Source: Niabella beijingensis
GTDB taxonomy: Bacteria; Bacteroidota; Bacteroidia; Chitinophagales; Chitinophagaceae
Assembly (NCBI RefSeq): GCF_020034665.1
Contig: NZ_JAIQDI010000001.1
Location: forward strand, 1,116,001-1,180,000
Reading direction: 5' to 3'
DNA length: 64,000 nucleotides
A model generated the notes under the pieces. The model searched no databases. It was not told the origin of the DNA and was given only the letters and a program-made list of their open reading frames with translations. Position numbers and translations under genes: made by a program. Positions 44,601 through 53,418 of this stretch are shown here, piece by piece. Positions within the stretch are counted from its first letter, which is position 1; every line of letters starts with the position of its first letter.

Positions 44601-45806
44601 ATGGCCAAAAAAGTTGTATTGGGTTTTAGTGGCGGTTTGGACACTTCTTTTTGTGTAAAATACCTGACCGATGAAAAGGGATACGAAGTGCACAGCATTA
44701 TCGTGAACACAGGAGGTTTCAGCGAAGACGAATTAAAAAAGATCGAGGAGCACGCAAAAAAGCTGGGCGTAAAATCGCACAAAACCGTTAATGCTGTAAA
44801 AAACTACTACGACTCCATTATCCGTTATCTGGTTTACGGAAACGTATTAAAGAACAACACCTACCCGCTCAGCGTATCCGCAGAGCGTTTGAGCCAGGCG
44901 CTTCATATTGCCAATTATGCACGTGAGATCAATGCCGATGCGATTGCGCACGGAAGTACCGGCGCCGGTAACGACCAGGTACGTTTTGATATGGTGTTTC
45001 ACATAATGGTGCCCGAACTGGAGATCATCACTCCTATCCGGGACATGAACCTCAGCCGCGCCTCAGAGGTGGAATACCTCAAAGGAAAAGGTGTTGATAT
45101 GAATTTTGAAAAATCGGTGTATTCCATCAATAAAGGATTGTGGGGTACCAGCGTGGGGGGTAAGGAAACATTATCCTCAAACGGGTACCTGCCGGAAGAT
45201 GCCTGGCCCACGCCTGTTACCAAAACAGACACAGAAGCCGTAACACTTGTATTTGAAAACGGCGAACTGAAAAAGGTAAATGACGAGGAATTTGATCATC
45301 CTACAGAAGCCATCCAGTTCCTGCAGCAACTGGCGGGTCCTTACGGAATAGGACGCGACATCCATGTAGGTGATACCATCATCGGTATCAAGGGCCGGGT
45401 GGGTTTTGAGGCAGCGGCTCCTATGTTGATCATTAAAGCACACCATGCACTGGAAAAGCATGTTTTAAGCAAATGGCAGCTGCAATGGAAAGACCAGATC
45501 GCTCAGTTCTACGGAACCTGGCTGCACGAAGGACAGATCCTGGATCCGGTAATGCGGGATATTGAAGCCTACCTGGAAAGCAGCCAGCGCAATGTAACCG
45601 GAACGGTTTTTCTTCAGCTGCACCCTTACCGTTACCAGGTACTGGGTATTGAAAGCCCTTATGATCTGATGAATAATGCATTTGGCAGCTATGGTGAAGC
45701 AAACAGGAGTTTTACGGGAGAGGATGTAAAAGGCTTTACTAGGATCTTTGGCAATCAGACGTCCATCTACCATCAGATAAAAGAAAATGCCCACGAAGGA
45801 AAATAA
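44601..45806 (+). CDS. argG: Argininosuccinate synthase
   Basis: A 401-residue ligase joining citrulline and aspartate with ATP. The ATP loop is LGFSGGLDTSF at residues 7-17, followed by AIAHGSTGAGNDQVRFD, the citrulline/aspartate-binding stretch characteristic of argG. Typical length. The 3' end overlaps the next gene (cupin) by 20 bp. Confidence 0.96.
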   Translation: MAKKVVLGFSGGLDTSFCVKYLTDEKGYEVHSIIVNTGGFSEDELKKIEEHAKKLGVKSHKTVNAVKNYYDSIIRYLVYGNVLKNNTYPLSVSAERLSQALHIANYAREINADAIAHGSTGAGNDQVRFDMVFHIMVPELEIITPIRDMNLSRASEVEYLKGKGVDMNFEKSVYSINKGLWGTSVGGKETLSSNGYLPEDAWPTPVTKTDTEAVTLVFENGELKKVNDEEFDHPTEAIQFLQQLAGPYGIGRDIHVGDTIIGIKGRVGFEAAAPMLIIKAHHALEKHVLSKWQLQWKDQIAQFYGTWLHEGQILDPVMRDIEAYLESSQRNVTGTVFLQLHPYRYQVLGIESPYDLMNNAFGSYGEANRSFTGEDVKGFTRIFGNQTSIYHQIKENAHEGK

Positions 45807-46152
45807 AGTAGTTCATCAGCAGCAGCCGATTTCCGCGTATGCCTGGGGAGTCAACTGTAACGCATATGTACTTTCCGGCAGTGAACATTTTTCGGTGAAA
45901 AAAGAATCCATTCCTTCCGGAAGCGGGGAACAGTTCCTCCTGCATCATAAAGCCACACAATTCTTTTACATCCTTGAAGGAACGGCCTCTTTTGAGATTG
46001 ATGGAGCTGCATTTGAAGTGAACGCCGGACAGGGCATTGAGATCTTTCCGGGTCAGGCGCACCGGATCTCCAACAATAAGGAGCAGCTGCTTGAATTTAT
46101 TGTATATTCGACTCCTTCAACAGATCAGGATCGTTTAAATTTGCATTCATAA
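45787..46152 (+). CDS. Cupin-domain protein overlapping argG
   Basis: A 121-residue single-domain cupin. Motif one reads LLHHKATQFFYILEGTASF, with Gln in the place of the usual Glu ligand, and motif two is GIEIFPGQAHRISN, with the conserved PGxxH. The start lies 20 bp inside argG in another frame, which points to coupled translation. Members include small mannose-6-phosphate isomerase-like and sensor proteins. Its function in arginine metabolism is unknown; metal binding is expected from the His residues. Confidence 0.85.
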   Translation: MPTKENKVVHQQQPISAYAWGVNCNAYVLSGSEHFSVKKESIPSGSGEQFLLHHKATQFFYILEGTASFEIDGAAFEVNAGQGIEIFPGQAHRISNNKEQLLEFIVYSTPSTDQDRLNLHS

Positions 46153-46164
46153 AAAAAGATACGG

Positions 46165-47148
46165 ATGAAGATAAAAGCTGGAATAATCGGTGGCGCAGGA
46201 TATACGGGTGGTGAACTGATTCGTTTGCTGATCCATCACCCCTTTGTAACCATTTCTTTTATTCACAGCCGAAGCAATGCAGGAAAACCGGTTACCGATG
46301 TACACTCGGATCTGATCGGTGATACGGACCTTATCTTCAGTGGTGACATCTCACAGGATATTGATGTGTTGTTCCTTTGCCTGGGGCATGGAGAGTCCAC
46401 TAAATTTCTAAAAGAGACCCCGGTCAATGCTTCCATCCGGATCATTGACCTGGCCAATGACTTCCGCCTGAGAAAGGACAGCAATCAGCCGGAACTGAAC
46501 CGCAGCTTTGTTTACGGGCTTCCGGAATTGAACCGGGAAGCGATCCGGAAAGCACAGAACATTGCCAATCCCGGGTGCTTTGCCACAACCATTCAGCTGG
46601 GATTGTTACCACTGGCGCACACCGGTGTTCTTAAAGAGATCTACACCACCGGCATTACAGGTTCAACAGGAGCGGGTCAAAAACTGGCCGCCACCTCCCA
46701 TTTCAGCTGGAGGGCCAACAATATACAGGCCTATAAAACACTGACACACCAGCACCTGGGAGAAATAGGCGAATCGTTGGACCAGCTGCAACCGGGCACA
46801 GAGATCGACCTGAGCTTTGTTCCCTGGCGGGGCGATTTTGCCCGTGGGATCTTTATCAGCTCCACCATCACTACAGACCTGGCACTTGAAGAACTGTATG
46901 TACTTTTTGAAGATTTTTACAAGGGCCATCCCTTTACTTCAGTGAGCCGCACACCGATTTTCCTAAAACAGATCGTAAACACCAACAAGGCTGTGATACA
47001 ACTGGAAAAAGTAGGTACCAAACTAGTAGTGCATTCGGCAGCAGACAATCTTTTAAAAGGCGCCAGCGGACAGGCGGTACAAAATATGAACCTCCTGTTT
47101 GATCTGGATGAAAGAGCAGGTCTGAACCTGAAACCGGCCGCTTTTTAA
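46165..47148 (+). CDS. argC: N-acetyl-gamma-glutamyl-phosphate reductase
   Basis: A 327-residue dehydrogenase of arginine (or N-acyl ornithine) synthesis, type 1. The NADP-binding N-terminus is KAGIIGGAGYTGGELIRLL, and catalytic Cys138 is in IANPGCFATT. The DLANDFRLR and HLGEI stretches are family features. It is the last gene of the cluster here: argD, argB and the N-acyl carbamoyltransferase usually found next are not present, and the neighbouring pair converges on it with an 8-bp gap. Confidence 0.95.
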   Translation: MKIKAGIIGGAGYTGGELIRLLIHHPFVTISFIHSRSNAGKPVTDVHSDLIGDTDLIFSGDISQDIDVLFLCLGHGESTKFLKETPVNASIRIIDLANDFRLRKDSNQPELNRSFVYGLPELNREAIRKAQNIANPGCFATTIQLGLLPLAHTGVLKEIYTTGITGSTGAGQKLAATSHFSWRANNIQAYKTLTHQHLGEIGESLDQLQPGTEIDLSFVPWRGDFARGIFISSTITTDLALEELYVLFEDFYKGHPFTSVSRTPIFLKQIVNTNKAVIQLEKVGTKLVVHSAADNLLKGASGQAVQNMNLLFDLDERAGLNLKPAAF

Positions 47149-47156
47149 TCCGGCGG

Positions 47157-47612
47157 TTATTTAAACAGGCGGTTGTCCAGACCATAGGGCCGGGATTCAA
47201 CAATTTTTACCTTTTTAAAATCCGAATGCTGGGGATTCAGCAGAAGATTGCATTCTTCAGGGATCACAGCAGAAGGCATCCGCAGCACCAGGTGGGAGCG
47301 GTGCAGCAGGAACTGGTCGCCCATAAACCGCGTATACTCCATATCCTCCGCCCATTTGTCCTTCAGAACATTTAGCTGGATCTGAACACCCGGACTTTCG
47401 GGAACATCAAGCGTAAGCAGGTAGTAATTCAGCAGCATTTTATACAGACCACGGTCAAAATTCACGACGATTTCCAACGCCGCCAGCGAAATATGTTCAG
47501 AGGTATAAAGTGCATATACTCCTTTCGAATTCCAGCGGCCTCCAAACAGAAAAGCACCGTATCCGGAAATATCTTCCCGGTAAGGAGCATTTACCAGACG
47601 ATAGACCAGCAT
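47157..47612 (-). CDS. RES-domain toxin (NAD+-degrading type)
   Basis: A 151-residue RES-domain protein. Family landmarks are the N-terminal VYRLVNAPY, GGRWNSKGVYALYTSEH with Arg26, Glu47 in SLAALEIV, and Ser114 in PSAVIPEECNLLLNP with the conserved Asn residues. RES toxins deplete NAD+ by phosphorolysis or hydrolysis. The ATG shares its first base with the stop of the upstream antitoxin gene (TGATG), the usual coupling in such pairs. It converges on argC with only 8 bp between stops. Confidence 0.9.
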   Translation of the reverse strand: MLVYRLVNAPYREDISGYGAFLFGGRWNSKGVYALYTSEHISLAALEIVVNFDRGLYKMLLNYYLLTLDVPESPGVQIQLNVLKDKWAEDMEYTRFMGDQFLLHRSHLVLRMPSAVIPEECNLLLNPQHSDFKKVKIVESRPYGLDNRLFK

Positions 47613-48067
47613 CAGGCGGAGATTCCGTGTTCAAGACGATGAAGCAGCGCAATGACCTCCTCTATACCGGCATGTGTGGTAAGCTGCTCTTTTACCAACG
47701 CCCCGTTTAAAGAAAAAGGCCGGCTGTCGAGCCACTGGCGAAACCCCTCCTTACCAAAGAAATCATTGCCGATATCGATCAGCATTTCCAGCAAAAGGAT
47801 CCGTTCGATCTGGAGGCCGTTAAAACCGCTGCCGTCTTTTGCGTAGCGGTGCAGGGAGCGTTCGCTGATATAAAGCAGATCTGCCCAGTCATTTAAAGTG
47901 AACGGACTTTTGTCTGCAATTTTTTTAAAACGGGCATACGTAAAGTCTTTTACTGCAGGTTCTTTTTTGGAACTTTTCTGCCGCACTTCATAGATGGCTT
48001 CAAAATCCGAAACCATCGGAAGAGGAGCATCGGCTGCTGTAGGATATTTTTTGGTGCTTTTTTTCAC
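47612..48067 (-). CDS. Xre/MbcA/ParS-type antitoxin
   Basis: A 151-residue partner of the RES toxin. A helix-turn-helix-like N-terminal region (about 45-80, LNDWADLLYISERSLHRY) precedes the MbcA/ParS/Xre antitoxin C-terminal domain (FGKEGFRQWLDSRPFSLNG, a strong DUF2384 pattern). Such antitoxins block the toxin active site and repress the operon. The upstream gap of about 56 bp contains the likely operator, but I cannot name a site. Confidence 0.88.
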   Translation of the reverse strand: MKKSTKKYPTAADAPLPMVSDFEAIYEVRQKSSKKEPAVKDFTYARFKKIADKSPFTLNDWADLLYISERSLHRYAKDGSGFNGLQIERILLLEMLIDIGNDFFGKEGFRQWLDSRPFSLNGALVKEQLTTHAGIEEVIALLHRLEHGISA

Positions 48068-48123
48068 AAAACGACTTTTGTCACAAATATACGTGTTTTT
48101 TGTCGTATTTCAATTTCATGCCG

Positions 48124-48855
48124 CTATTGCTCATTTTTACTGGTCTTGGACCATACTTCATAGATCGGATCCCCTTTGGAACTCAATCCGGTATGCACCC
48201 AGTTGCTTCCTTCCATCCGGTCTTTAAATTCCAGGGTCATCCCTACCCTTGAGCTGTCGCGTGAGAAAAAATGGATGGTTTCGGCATAGGTCCCGTCTTT
48301 AAAGGTATAAGTGCCGCCGCCGGTGCCGGAAAATTCTCCGGTCTCTACATTGATGGCAGCCCATTGAAAACGGTCATTGGTGAGAAACTTTAACGTACGT
48401 CTCGGGGCCAGGCGGATCTCCCGCATATTCGCGCCCTCTTTACGCTGCGTAATACGCCATATCCCGGTCATTTCACTATCAGCCTCCCCTACTCTCACCC
48501 AGGTTCCCCGGCTCCCGGAGAGATCACTTTCCGCATTTTTGCCATTGGGTTCCCAGGTAAACACAGCAGTAGTGCCCGTTTTGCCCTGATCACCCGAATG
48601 GAACCGGTACTGGAGCTTCAGTTTATCATTCTCCAGCGACAGAAAGCCGCCGAATGTTTTAAAGAATTTTTTTCCCGCCTGGTCATAATGCGTAACCATG
48701 CAATAACCGTCCGCAGCCATCAGCAGCCAGGTTTCATTATCGCTGGTGAACATCCAGCTGCCATTAACCGGATGCTTTTGTGCAGGTTCTGAAAAAGCGG
48801 TAGACAGCATCAGGCAAAACAGACCGAGTAAACAGAATTGAATTTTTAATTTCAT
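48124..48855 (-). CDS. Exported beta-rich protein of unknown function
   Basis: A 243-residue protein with a signal peptide (to about residue 22, TAFSE). Two lipocalin-like halves can be seen: one begins GSWMFTSDNETWLLMA (about 32) and the second GIWRITQRKEGA (about 130). In the second, GGTYTFKDGTYAETIHFFS recalls DUF4488-type domains. The last stretch NWVHTGLSSKGDPIYEVWSK is typical of such proteins. The function is unknown. Its start is 32 bp downstream of the aldo/keto reductase stop on the same strand, so the two may be co-transcribed. Confidence 0.72.
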   Translation of the reverse strand: MKLKIQFCLLGLFCLMLSTAFSEPAQKHPVNGSWMFTSDNETWLLMAADGYCMVTHYDQAGKKFFKTFGGFLSLENDKLKLQYRFHSGDQGKTGTTAVFTWEPNGKNAESDLSGSRGTWVRVGEADSEMTGIWRITQRKEGANMREIRLAPRRTLKFLTNDRFQWAAINVETGEFSGTGGGTYTFKDGTYAETIHFFSRDSSRVGMTLEFKDRMEGSNWVHTGLSSKGDPIYEVWSKTSKNEQ

Positions 48856-48887
48856 ACAGGGCTATTTAAGGTTTAACCATTCAATTG

Positions 48888-49880
48888 CTATTCCTTCACA
48901 TTCAGGATCTTTTCGATACGGGTCAGCTCATCACTGTTAAAATTAAGATTTTTAAGGCAATCTGCCGAATCGAGCAGCTGCGCGCTGCTGCTGGCGCCTA
49001 CCAGGACCGATGTGATCCTGTTGTCTTTCAGTATCCAGGACAGTGCCATTTGTGCAAGGCTTTGTCCGCGTGCTTCCGCAAGCGCATTAAGTTGCTGTAT
49101 CTGCCAGCGTTTGTTTTCCGTGATCTGGTCCTTCTTGAGGAAGCCGTGCTTTTTTGCTGCCCGCGAATGCTTCGGGATCCCTTTCAGGTATTTATTAGTG
49201 AGCAATCCCTGTGCCAGGGGCGAAAAAGGAATACAGCCCACGCCTTCGGTTTCCAGGAGATCGAGCAAACCGTTCTCCACCCAGCGCTCAAACATGGAGT
49301 ATTTGGGTTGATGGATCAGGCAGGGCGTCCCCAGTTTCTTCAGTATCTTAAAAGCCTGTGCTGCTTCTTTTTTCTGATAGTTGGAAATACCTACATAAAG
49401 CGCCTTACCCTGGCGCACGATCAGGTCCAGTGCCGCCATCGTTTCCTCCAGCGGTGTTTCGGGATCCGGCCGGTGGTGATAGAAAATATCCACATACTCC
49501 AGCTTCATGCGTTTTAAACTCTGATCCAGGCTGGACACCAGGTACTTCTTGGAACCCCAGTCACCATAAGGCCCCTCCCACATTGTATAGCCCGCTTTCG
49601 TCGAAATGATCAGCTCGTCCCGGTGCTGTTTGAAATCTGTATGCAGCATTTTTCCAAAGTTGGTTTCTGCCGAACCCGGAGGAGGACCATAATTATTGGC
49701 GAGGTCAAAATGGGTGATGCCGATATCAAATGCCGTATGCAGTGTTTTACGAAACACTTTCTCATCATCCACATCACCGAAGTTATGCCAGAGACCCAGT
49801 GAAATGGCCGGCAGCTTCAGTCCGGAGGCGCCGCTTCTGCGGTATTGCATGGTGGCGTATCTTGATGCATTAAATTTCAT
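48888..49880 (-). CDS. Aldo/keto reductase (L-glyceraldehyde-3-phosphate reductase type)
   Basis: A 330-residue NADPH-dependent reductase close to E. coli YghZ (Gpr). The start MQYRRSGASGLKLPAISLG and WHNFG are typical. The catalytic tetrad is visible as Asp and Tyr in HFDLANNYGPPPG, Lys in STKAGYTMW and His in FYHHRPDP. In E. coli the enzyme reduces L-glyceraldehyde-3-phosphate and methylglyoxal; the substrate here is inferred. The shadow ORF on the plus strand is not real. Confidence 0.92.
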   Translation of the reverse strand: MKFNASRYATMQYRRSGASGLKLPAISLGLWHNFGDVDDEKVFRKTLHTAFDIGITHFDLANNYGPPPGSAETNFGKMLHTDFKQHRDELIISTKAGYTMWEGPYGDWGSKKYLVSSLDQSLKRMKLEYVDIFYHHRPDPETPLEETMAALDLIVRQGKALYVGISNYQKKEAAQAFKILKKLGTPCLIHQPKYSMFERWVENGLLDLLETEGVGCIPFSPLAQGLLTNKYLKGIPKHSRAAKKHGFLKKDQITENKRWQIQQLNALAEARGQSLAQMALSWILKDNRITSVLVGASSSAQLLDSADCLKNLNFNSDELTRIEKILNVKE

Positions 49881-49918
49881 TTGCCGTGTTTTATTTTTAT
49901 TATCAACTATTTTATTGT

Positions 49919-51292
49919 CTATTTCAACACATCCAGCACTTTATACATCTTGCGGATCAGTGAAAGCTGGCTGCCGCTGTAATTATTTACCAAAAATGAG
50001 AAGATATAGCTCTTCCCTTCTTTTGATTTCTGGTATCCCGAAAATCCTTTTACCCGGTTAATGGTACCACTTTTCATTTTCATCTCATTGTAAAGCGGAA
50101 ACCCTTCATAATAAGCGTCAAACCAGGGTTGCTGCTGTGCGTATTTTAAAATGGTCACCTGTGCCCTTGTGGTGATCCTGTTTTGCGGCGACAAACCCGA
50201 TCCGTCATATAAATGCAGTTCATCCGCATCCACTCCCCTGCTTTTCCAGTGCTCCTGTATGGCACTGATCCCGTTTTCGGTTGTCGCCATGCCTTTCTGT
50301 TTCAGACCAACCGTTCTCAACAGCGCTTCGCCATAGAGGTTGATGCTTTTTTTTAAAAACCAGTAGCAGATCTTTGAAAGTTCCGGCGAACGGTTAGTAT
50401 AGACCCATTTGACCTCTTTTGTTCCCTTGTTTGTAATAACGGGCTTATCACTTGAAAAGCGGACAGTCCCTTTCAGGTTGTTGATAAGGGTCTTTGTAAA
50501 CTGATTCACCGGGTCATAGATAGAACCCGCAACAACAAAACCGGTCTGGTCAGCCGGAATGGTCCCGGTGAGCAGGCCGGTGTTCCGTCCCATCGACGGA
50601 TAATACAGGGTACTGTTATCGCCTGAGCCCTTTACTGCCGCTGTTGCCAGGGAGGTGATACGATAATCATACAGATAGGGATTGGTTTTTACCACGCTGA
50701 CCGGACTGCCGATACTGTTGCCGGACCGGAGGATCAGGTCAAACTGATTCTCCCTCCAGTTGATGGCCTGTGCACCGGCACCATAATAATTCCCAAGGTC
50801 CTGCCAGATCCATCCGTCGGGAATCGTTTCGTTTCCCCATTCGCCATTGTATACCATTACCGAATGCAGTTCTTTTACACCGGCTTCCTGCAATGCCGCT
50901 TTCAGCCTTGCCAGAAAAGCCAGGTCCTTCGTCTCCTCCCAGCGCCAGCTGGCAAGGGTTGGATCACCTGAAGGATATACGTACAGGCATTTGCCCTGCG
51001 GTGTGTTGACGATCCCGAACCGCGTTTCATAGTTGTAGTCGCTGCCCAGCAAATCAAACGCCGTGGCTGCAGTTATTATTTTTTCTGTTGATGCGGTGGC
51101 CATACCGATCCTGCTGTTCTGGTCATAAACTACCGTCCCCGTTGCCGCATCGATTATATAAAGGGAACTCAATGCATGTGCCAGCTGTTCGTCCCCATTA
51201 AATGCCTCCATTGCCCCGGAGATACGCTGTGCCACCTGCGCCTGTACGCCGAGACACCCCAACGCCATCAGTAAAAGCAAAAACCTTCTCAT
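49919..51292 (-). CDS. dacB: D-alanyl-D-alanine carboxypeptidase/endopeptidase (PBP4 type)
   Basis: A 457-residue exported class C penicillin-binding protein with a signal peptide (to about 18, GVQAQ). The serine-hydrolase triad is visible as S68-T-E-K71, then DGSGLSPQNR (the SxN-type motif region) and KSGT in KMKSGTINRVKGF. It trims peptidoglycan stem peptides and cross-links in the periplasm. It precedes the aldo/keto reductase by 38 bp. Confidence 0.93.
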   Translation of the reverse strand: MRRFLLLLMALGCLGVQAQVAQRISGAMEAFNGDEQLAHALSSLYIIDAATGTVVYDQNSRIGMATASTEKIITAATAFDLLGSDYNYETRFGIVNTPQGKCLYVYPSGDPTLASWRWEETKDLAFLARLKAALQEAGVKELHSVMVYNGEWGNETIPDGWIWQDLGNYYGAGAQAINWRENQFDLILRSGNSIGSPVSVVKTNPYLYDYRITSLATAAVKGSGDNSTLYYPSMGRNTGLLTGTIPADQTGFVVAGSIYDPVNQFTKTLINNLKGTVRFSSDKPVITNKGTKEVKWVYTNRSPELSKICYWFLKKSINLYGEALLRTVGLKQKGMATTENGISAIQEHWKSRGVDADELHLYDGSGLSPQNRITTRAQVTILKYAQQQPWFDAYYEGFPLYNEMKMKSGTINRVKGFSGYQKSKEGKSYIFSFLVNNYSGSQLSLIRKMYKVLDVLK

Positions 51293-51370
51293 AGTAATTG
51301 TGTTGAGAAGGGAAAATACAACATTCTTCAGGAACAGCGGCTGCCGCTCACCCTTTTTCCTGAATAAGGG

Positions 51371-52324
51371 CTACCTGAAGTTAAACAACGTAGCAGTAAA
51401 CAGCCCGCGTTCCCGTTTCTTAAAAATAATATCCCAGTTCCCGATATACCGGAGCACACTCGGCACCAGCAGTTTTCCTACATGGGTCAACTCCACTTCC
51501 ATCTGCACATTAAAATCATAGGCGCCTGTATTATAGCTCAGAGCATAGGTCCGGCCCATTATCTCAAAATTATGGTCATTGAACCAGGTGGTCATATTAT
51601 CATAAACGATCTTGTTCCGGTCGGAGCCACTCAGTCCTTCCTTTGCTTTGATCTCAAATTTATAGGCCCGTTGTCCTTTATAAGAAACATAATCGATGGT
51701 ATAGTCATACAGGTCCGCTACCCGGGGATCGAATACATTACTTTTCTCACCCATCAGCGGAATGCCCGGAATTCTTTTTCCGGGATTGAAAAAAAGCATT
51801 TTCAGTTGTTCCTTTCTTTTTGCGATACCCGATTTGCTTTTGGGGTTCAGGCCGGCAGCTCCAACAATATTATTTTCACCGCACACTTTTCCAGCTGTAA
51901 AGAAGAGGCCTGCATATAATTCCGCTGTATAGTAATTATAATTCCCCTCCCCGTCCGTCATATCTCCGGTGGTCTTCTCATATTCCTTGGTCATAGTGCG
52001 GCAATCGTCTTTGTATACCTGGTGGGTCTTGCTGTTCAGCGAGGCGATCTGTGCACCCCGCTTATCTTTCATTACAATATTATTCAGGGAAGAAAAGCTC
52101 AGTATCCTCAGGTTTTTAAAGGCCTTATAAAATGTAGTATCTTTTTTTACGCGGTCGATAAAGCTGGGCACATTCAGTTTATTATTGGTCACTACTTCTG
52201 AAAGTGTGACCATTTGAGCCAGCCGTTCGTTCTCCAGCGAATCCTGCAGCTGCTCATCCTGCTGCGCCAGCAATGAACCGCAAATACCCAGTAAACAAAA
52301 AACAAAAAGAAATCCAGGTTTCAT
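51371..52324 (-). CDS. Exported protein of unknown function, conserved in Bacteroidota
   Basis: A 317-residue protein from the ATG at 52324, which gives a good signal peptide (MKPGFLFVFCLLGICGSLLAQ). An upstream in-frame start at 52369 would place 15 extra residues before it and overlap the next gene. The mature part is beta-rich with a pattern of short strands ending in DIIFKKRERGLFTATLFNF. I do not recognise a family. It lies 41 bp downstream of the LuxE-like gene and is probably in the same transcript. Confidence 0.72.
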   Translation of the reverse strand: MKPGFLFVFCLLGICGSLLAQQDEQLQDSLENERLAQMVTLSEVVTNNKLNVPSFIDRVKKDTTFYKAFKNLRILSFSSLNNIVMKDKRGAQIASLNSKTHQVYKDDCRTMTKEYEKTTGDMTDGEGNYNYYTAELYAGLFFTAGKVCGENNIVGAAGLNPKSKSGIAKRKEQLKMLFFNPGKRIPGIPLMGEKSNVFDPRVADLYDYTIDYVSYKGQRAYKFEIKAKEGLSGSDRNKIVYDNMTTWFNDHNFEIMGRTYALSYNTGAYDFNVQMEVELTHVGKLLVPSVLRYIGNWDIIFKKRERGLFTATLFNFR

Positions 52325-52365
52325 AATAAAAGAAAAATAATGAAGCGGTACTCTGGCAAAGGAGT

Positions 52366-53346
52366 TCAAAGCGCCAGCAAACTGCAGCCCCTTATATCGC
52401 TGTTGTCCCTGCGCCCCAGCACTTCAAAAGAACCGTTGGCATGAACCAGTCCGAGATCATCCGTTGCTATAAAACTGCAGGAATACACATTGGCCAGGTC
52501 GATGACATTCAGGACACCACGTCCCGGACGATTCAGCAGGGAAAGCGGATCATCCTCTTCTCTCAAAACGATCTTCATCCATGGCGGTGTGTTAAAGACC
52601 CCTTTGCCTTTTGAATAGGCCTGGGAAAGCAGTTCTGTCATGCCATATTCCGAATGGACATCCGTTAGCTTAAACTCCTGCATCAGCCGTTCGTGCACCT
52701 CCGCACGTACCAGCTCCCTGCGGCGGCCTTTCATTCCTCCTGTTTCCATTACAATGGTATGTTGCAGGGACATGGGAAACTGTTCAGCAAAATCAAGCAG
52801 CGCATAGGTGACACCGATCAGCAGTGTCTTCTGCCCTGCTGCCTCCAGTTTTTTTAAGGTGCCGGCCAGTGATTCCAGATCATTCAGATAAAAACCGCTC
52901 TGCGGATGTCCGCTCTCCCGTATCAGGTGATCCACCATGAATACCAGGGAAGAATTCCCCCGCTCCAGGTAGGAGGGCAACAGGCCCAGCACACAAAATG
53001 TTGTTACATCCCCATAGAACTGCCGGAATGCCCGCATAAAACTTTCTATATATATCTCATCATTTTTCAGCAGGTGCCTGCTATTGACCATACCGGTGGT
53101 TCCGCTGCTTTCAAAAATGATTTCAGGAGTAAAGTCTGTTGCCGTAACGGCGTGTGTTTTAAAAAAGCGGATGGGCAGGAACGGAATATCTTCCAGCCGG
53201 CTTATTGTCCCCGGCCGCCTGCCGATCGCATCCGCGTAATTCCTGTAAACTGCATTCTGCTCATACTGAAAAAGAAAGAGTTCTTTTGCAAGGGCCTCAA
53301 ACCCTCCGGTATCCACTGAAAATATCGCATCCTTCCATGTCTTCAT
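52366..53346 (-). CDS. LuxE-like acyl-protein synthetase
   Basis: A 326-residue member of the LuxE/acyl-protein synthetase group (ANL-like adenylating fold). It starts at the ATG at 53346; the upstream open frame to 53814 crosses the divergent gene and is not coding. Visible motifs are FFKTHAV, the ATP-binding P-loop FESSGTTGMVNSRH and SEYGMTELLSQAYS. In luminous bacteria LuxE activates fatty acids for the reductase; the partners here are unknown. No luxC-like reductase gene is adjacent. Confidence 0.85.
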   Translation of the reverse strand: MKTWKDAIFSVDTGGFEALAKELFLFQYEQNAVYRNYADAIGRRPGTISRLEDIPFLPIRFFKTHAVTATDFTPEIIFESSGTTGMVNSRHLLKNDEIYIESFMRAFRQFYGDVTTFCVLGLLPSYLERGNSSLVFMVDHLIRESGHPQSGFYLNDLESLAGTLKKLEAAGQKTLLIGVTYALLDFAEQFPMSLQHTIVMETGGMKGRRRELVRAEVHERLMQEFKLTDVHSEYGMTELLSQAYSKGKGVFNTPPWMKIVLREEDDPLSLLNRPGRGVLNVIDLANVYSCSFIATDDLGLVHANGSFEVLGRRDNSDIRGCSLLAL

Positions 53347-53418
53347 ACAAATCAGGAGCAAAAATACAAATAGGATGCAGATAAATAGGATTAAGTTTGC
53401 AGTTGAAAAGCTTACAGG

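Noticed and set aside
48885..49517. Plus-strand 210-residue frame opposite the aldo/keto reductase
   Set aside because: Shadow frame; Cys/His/Phe-rich with no family pattern.
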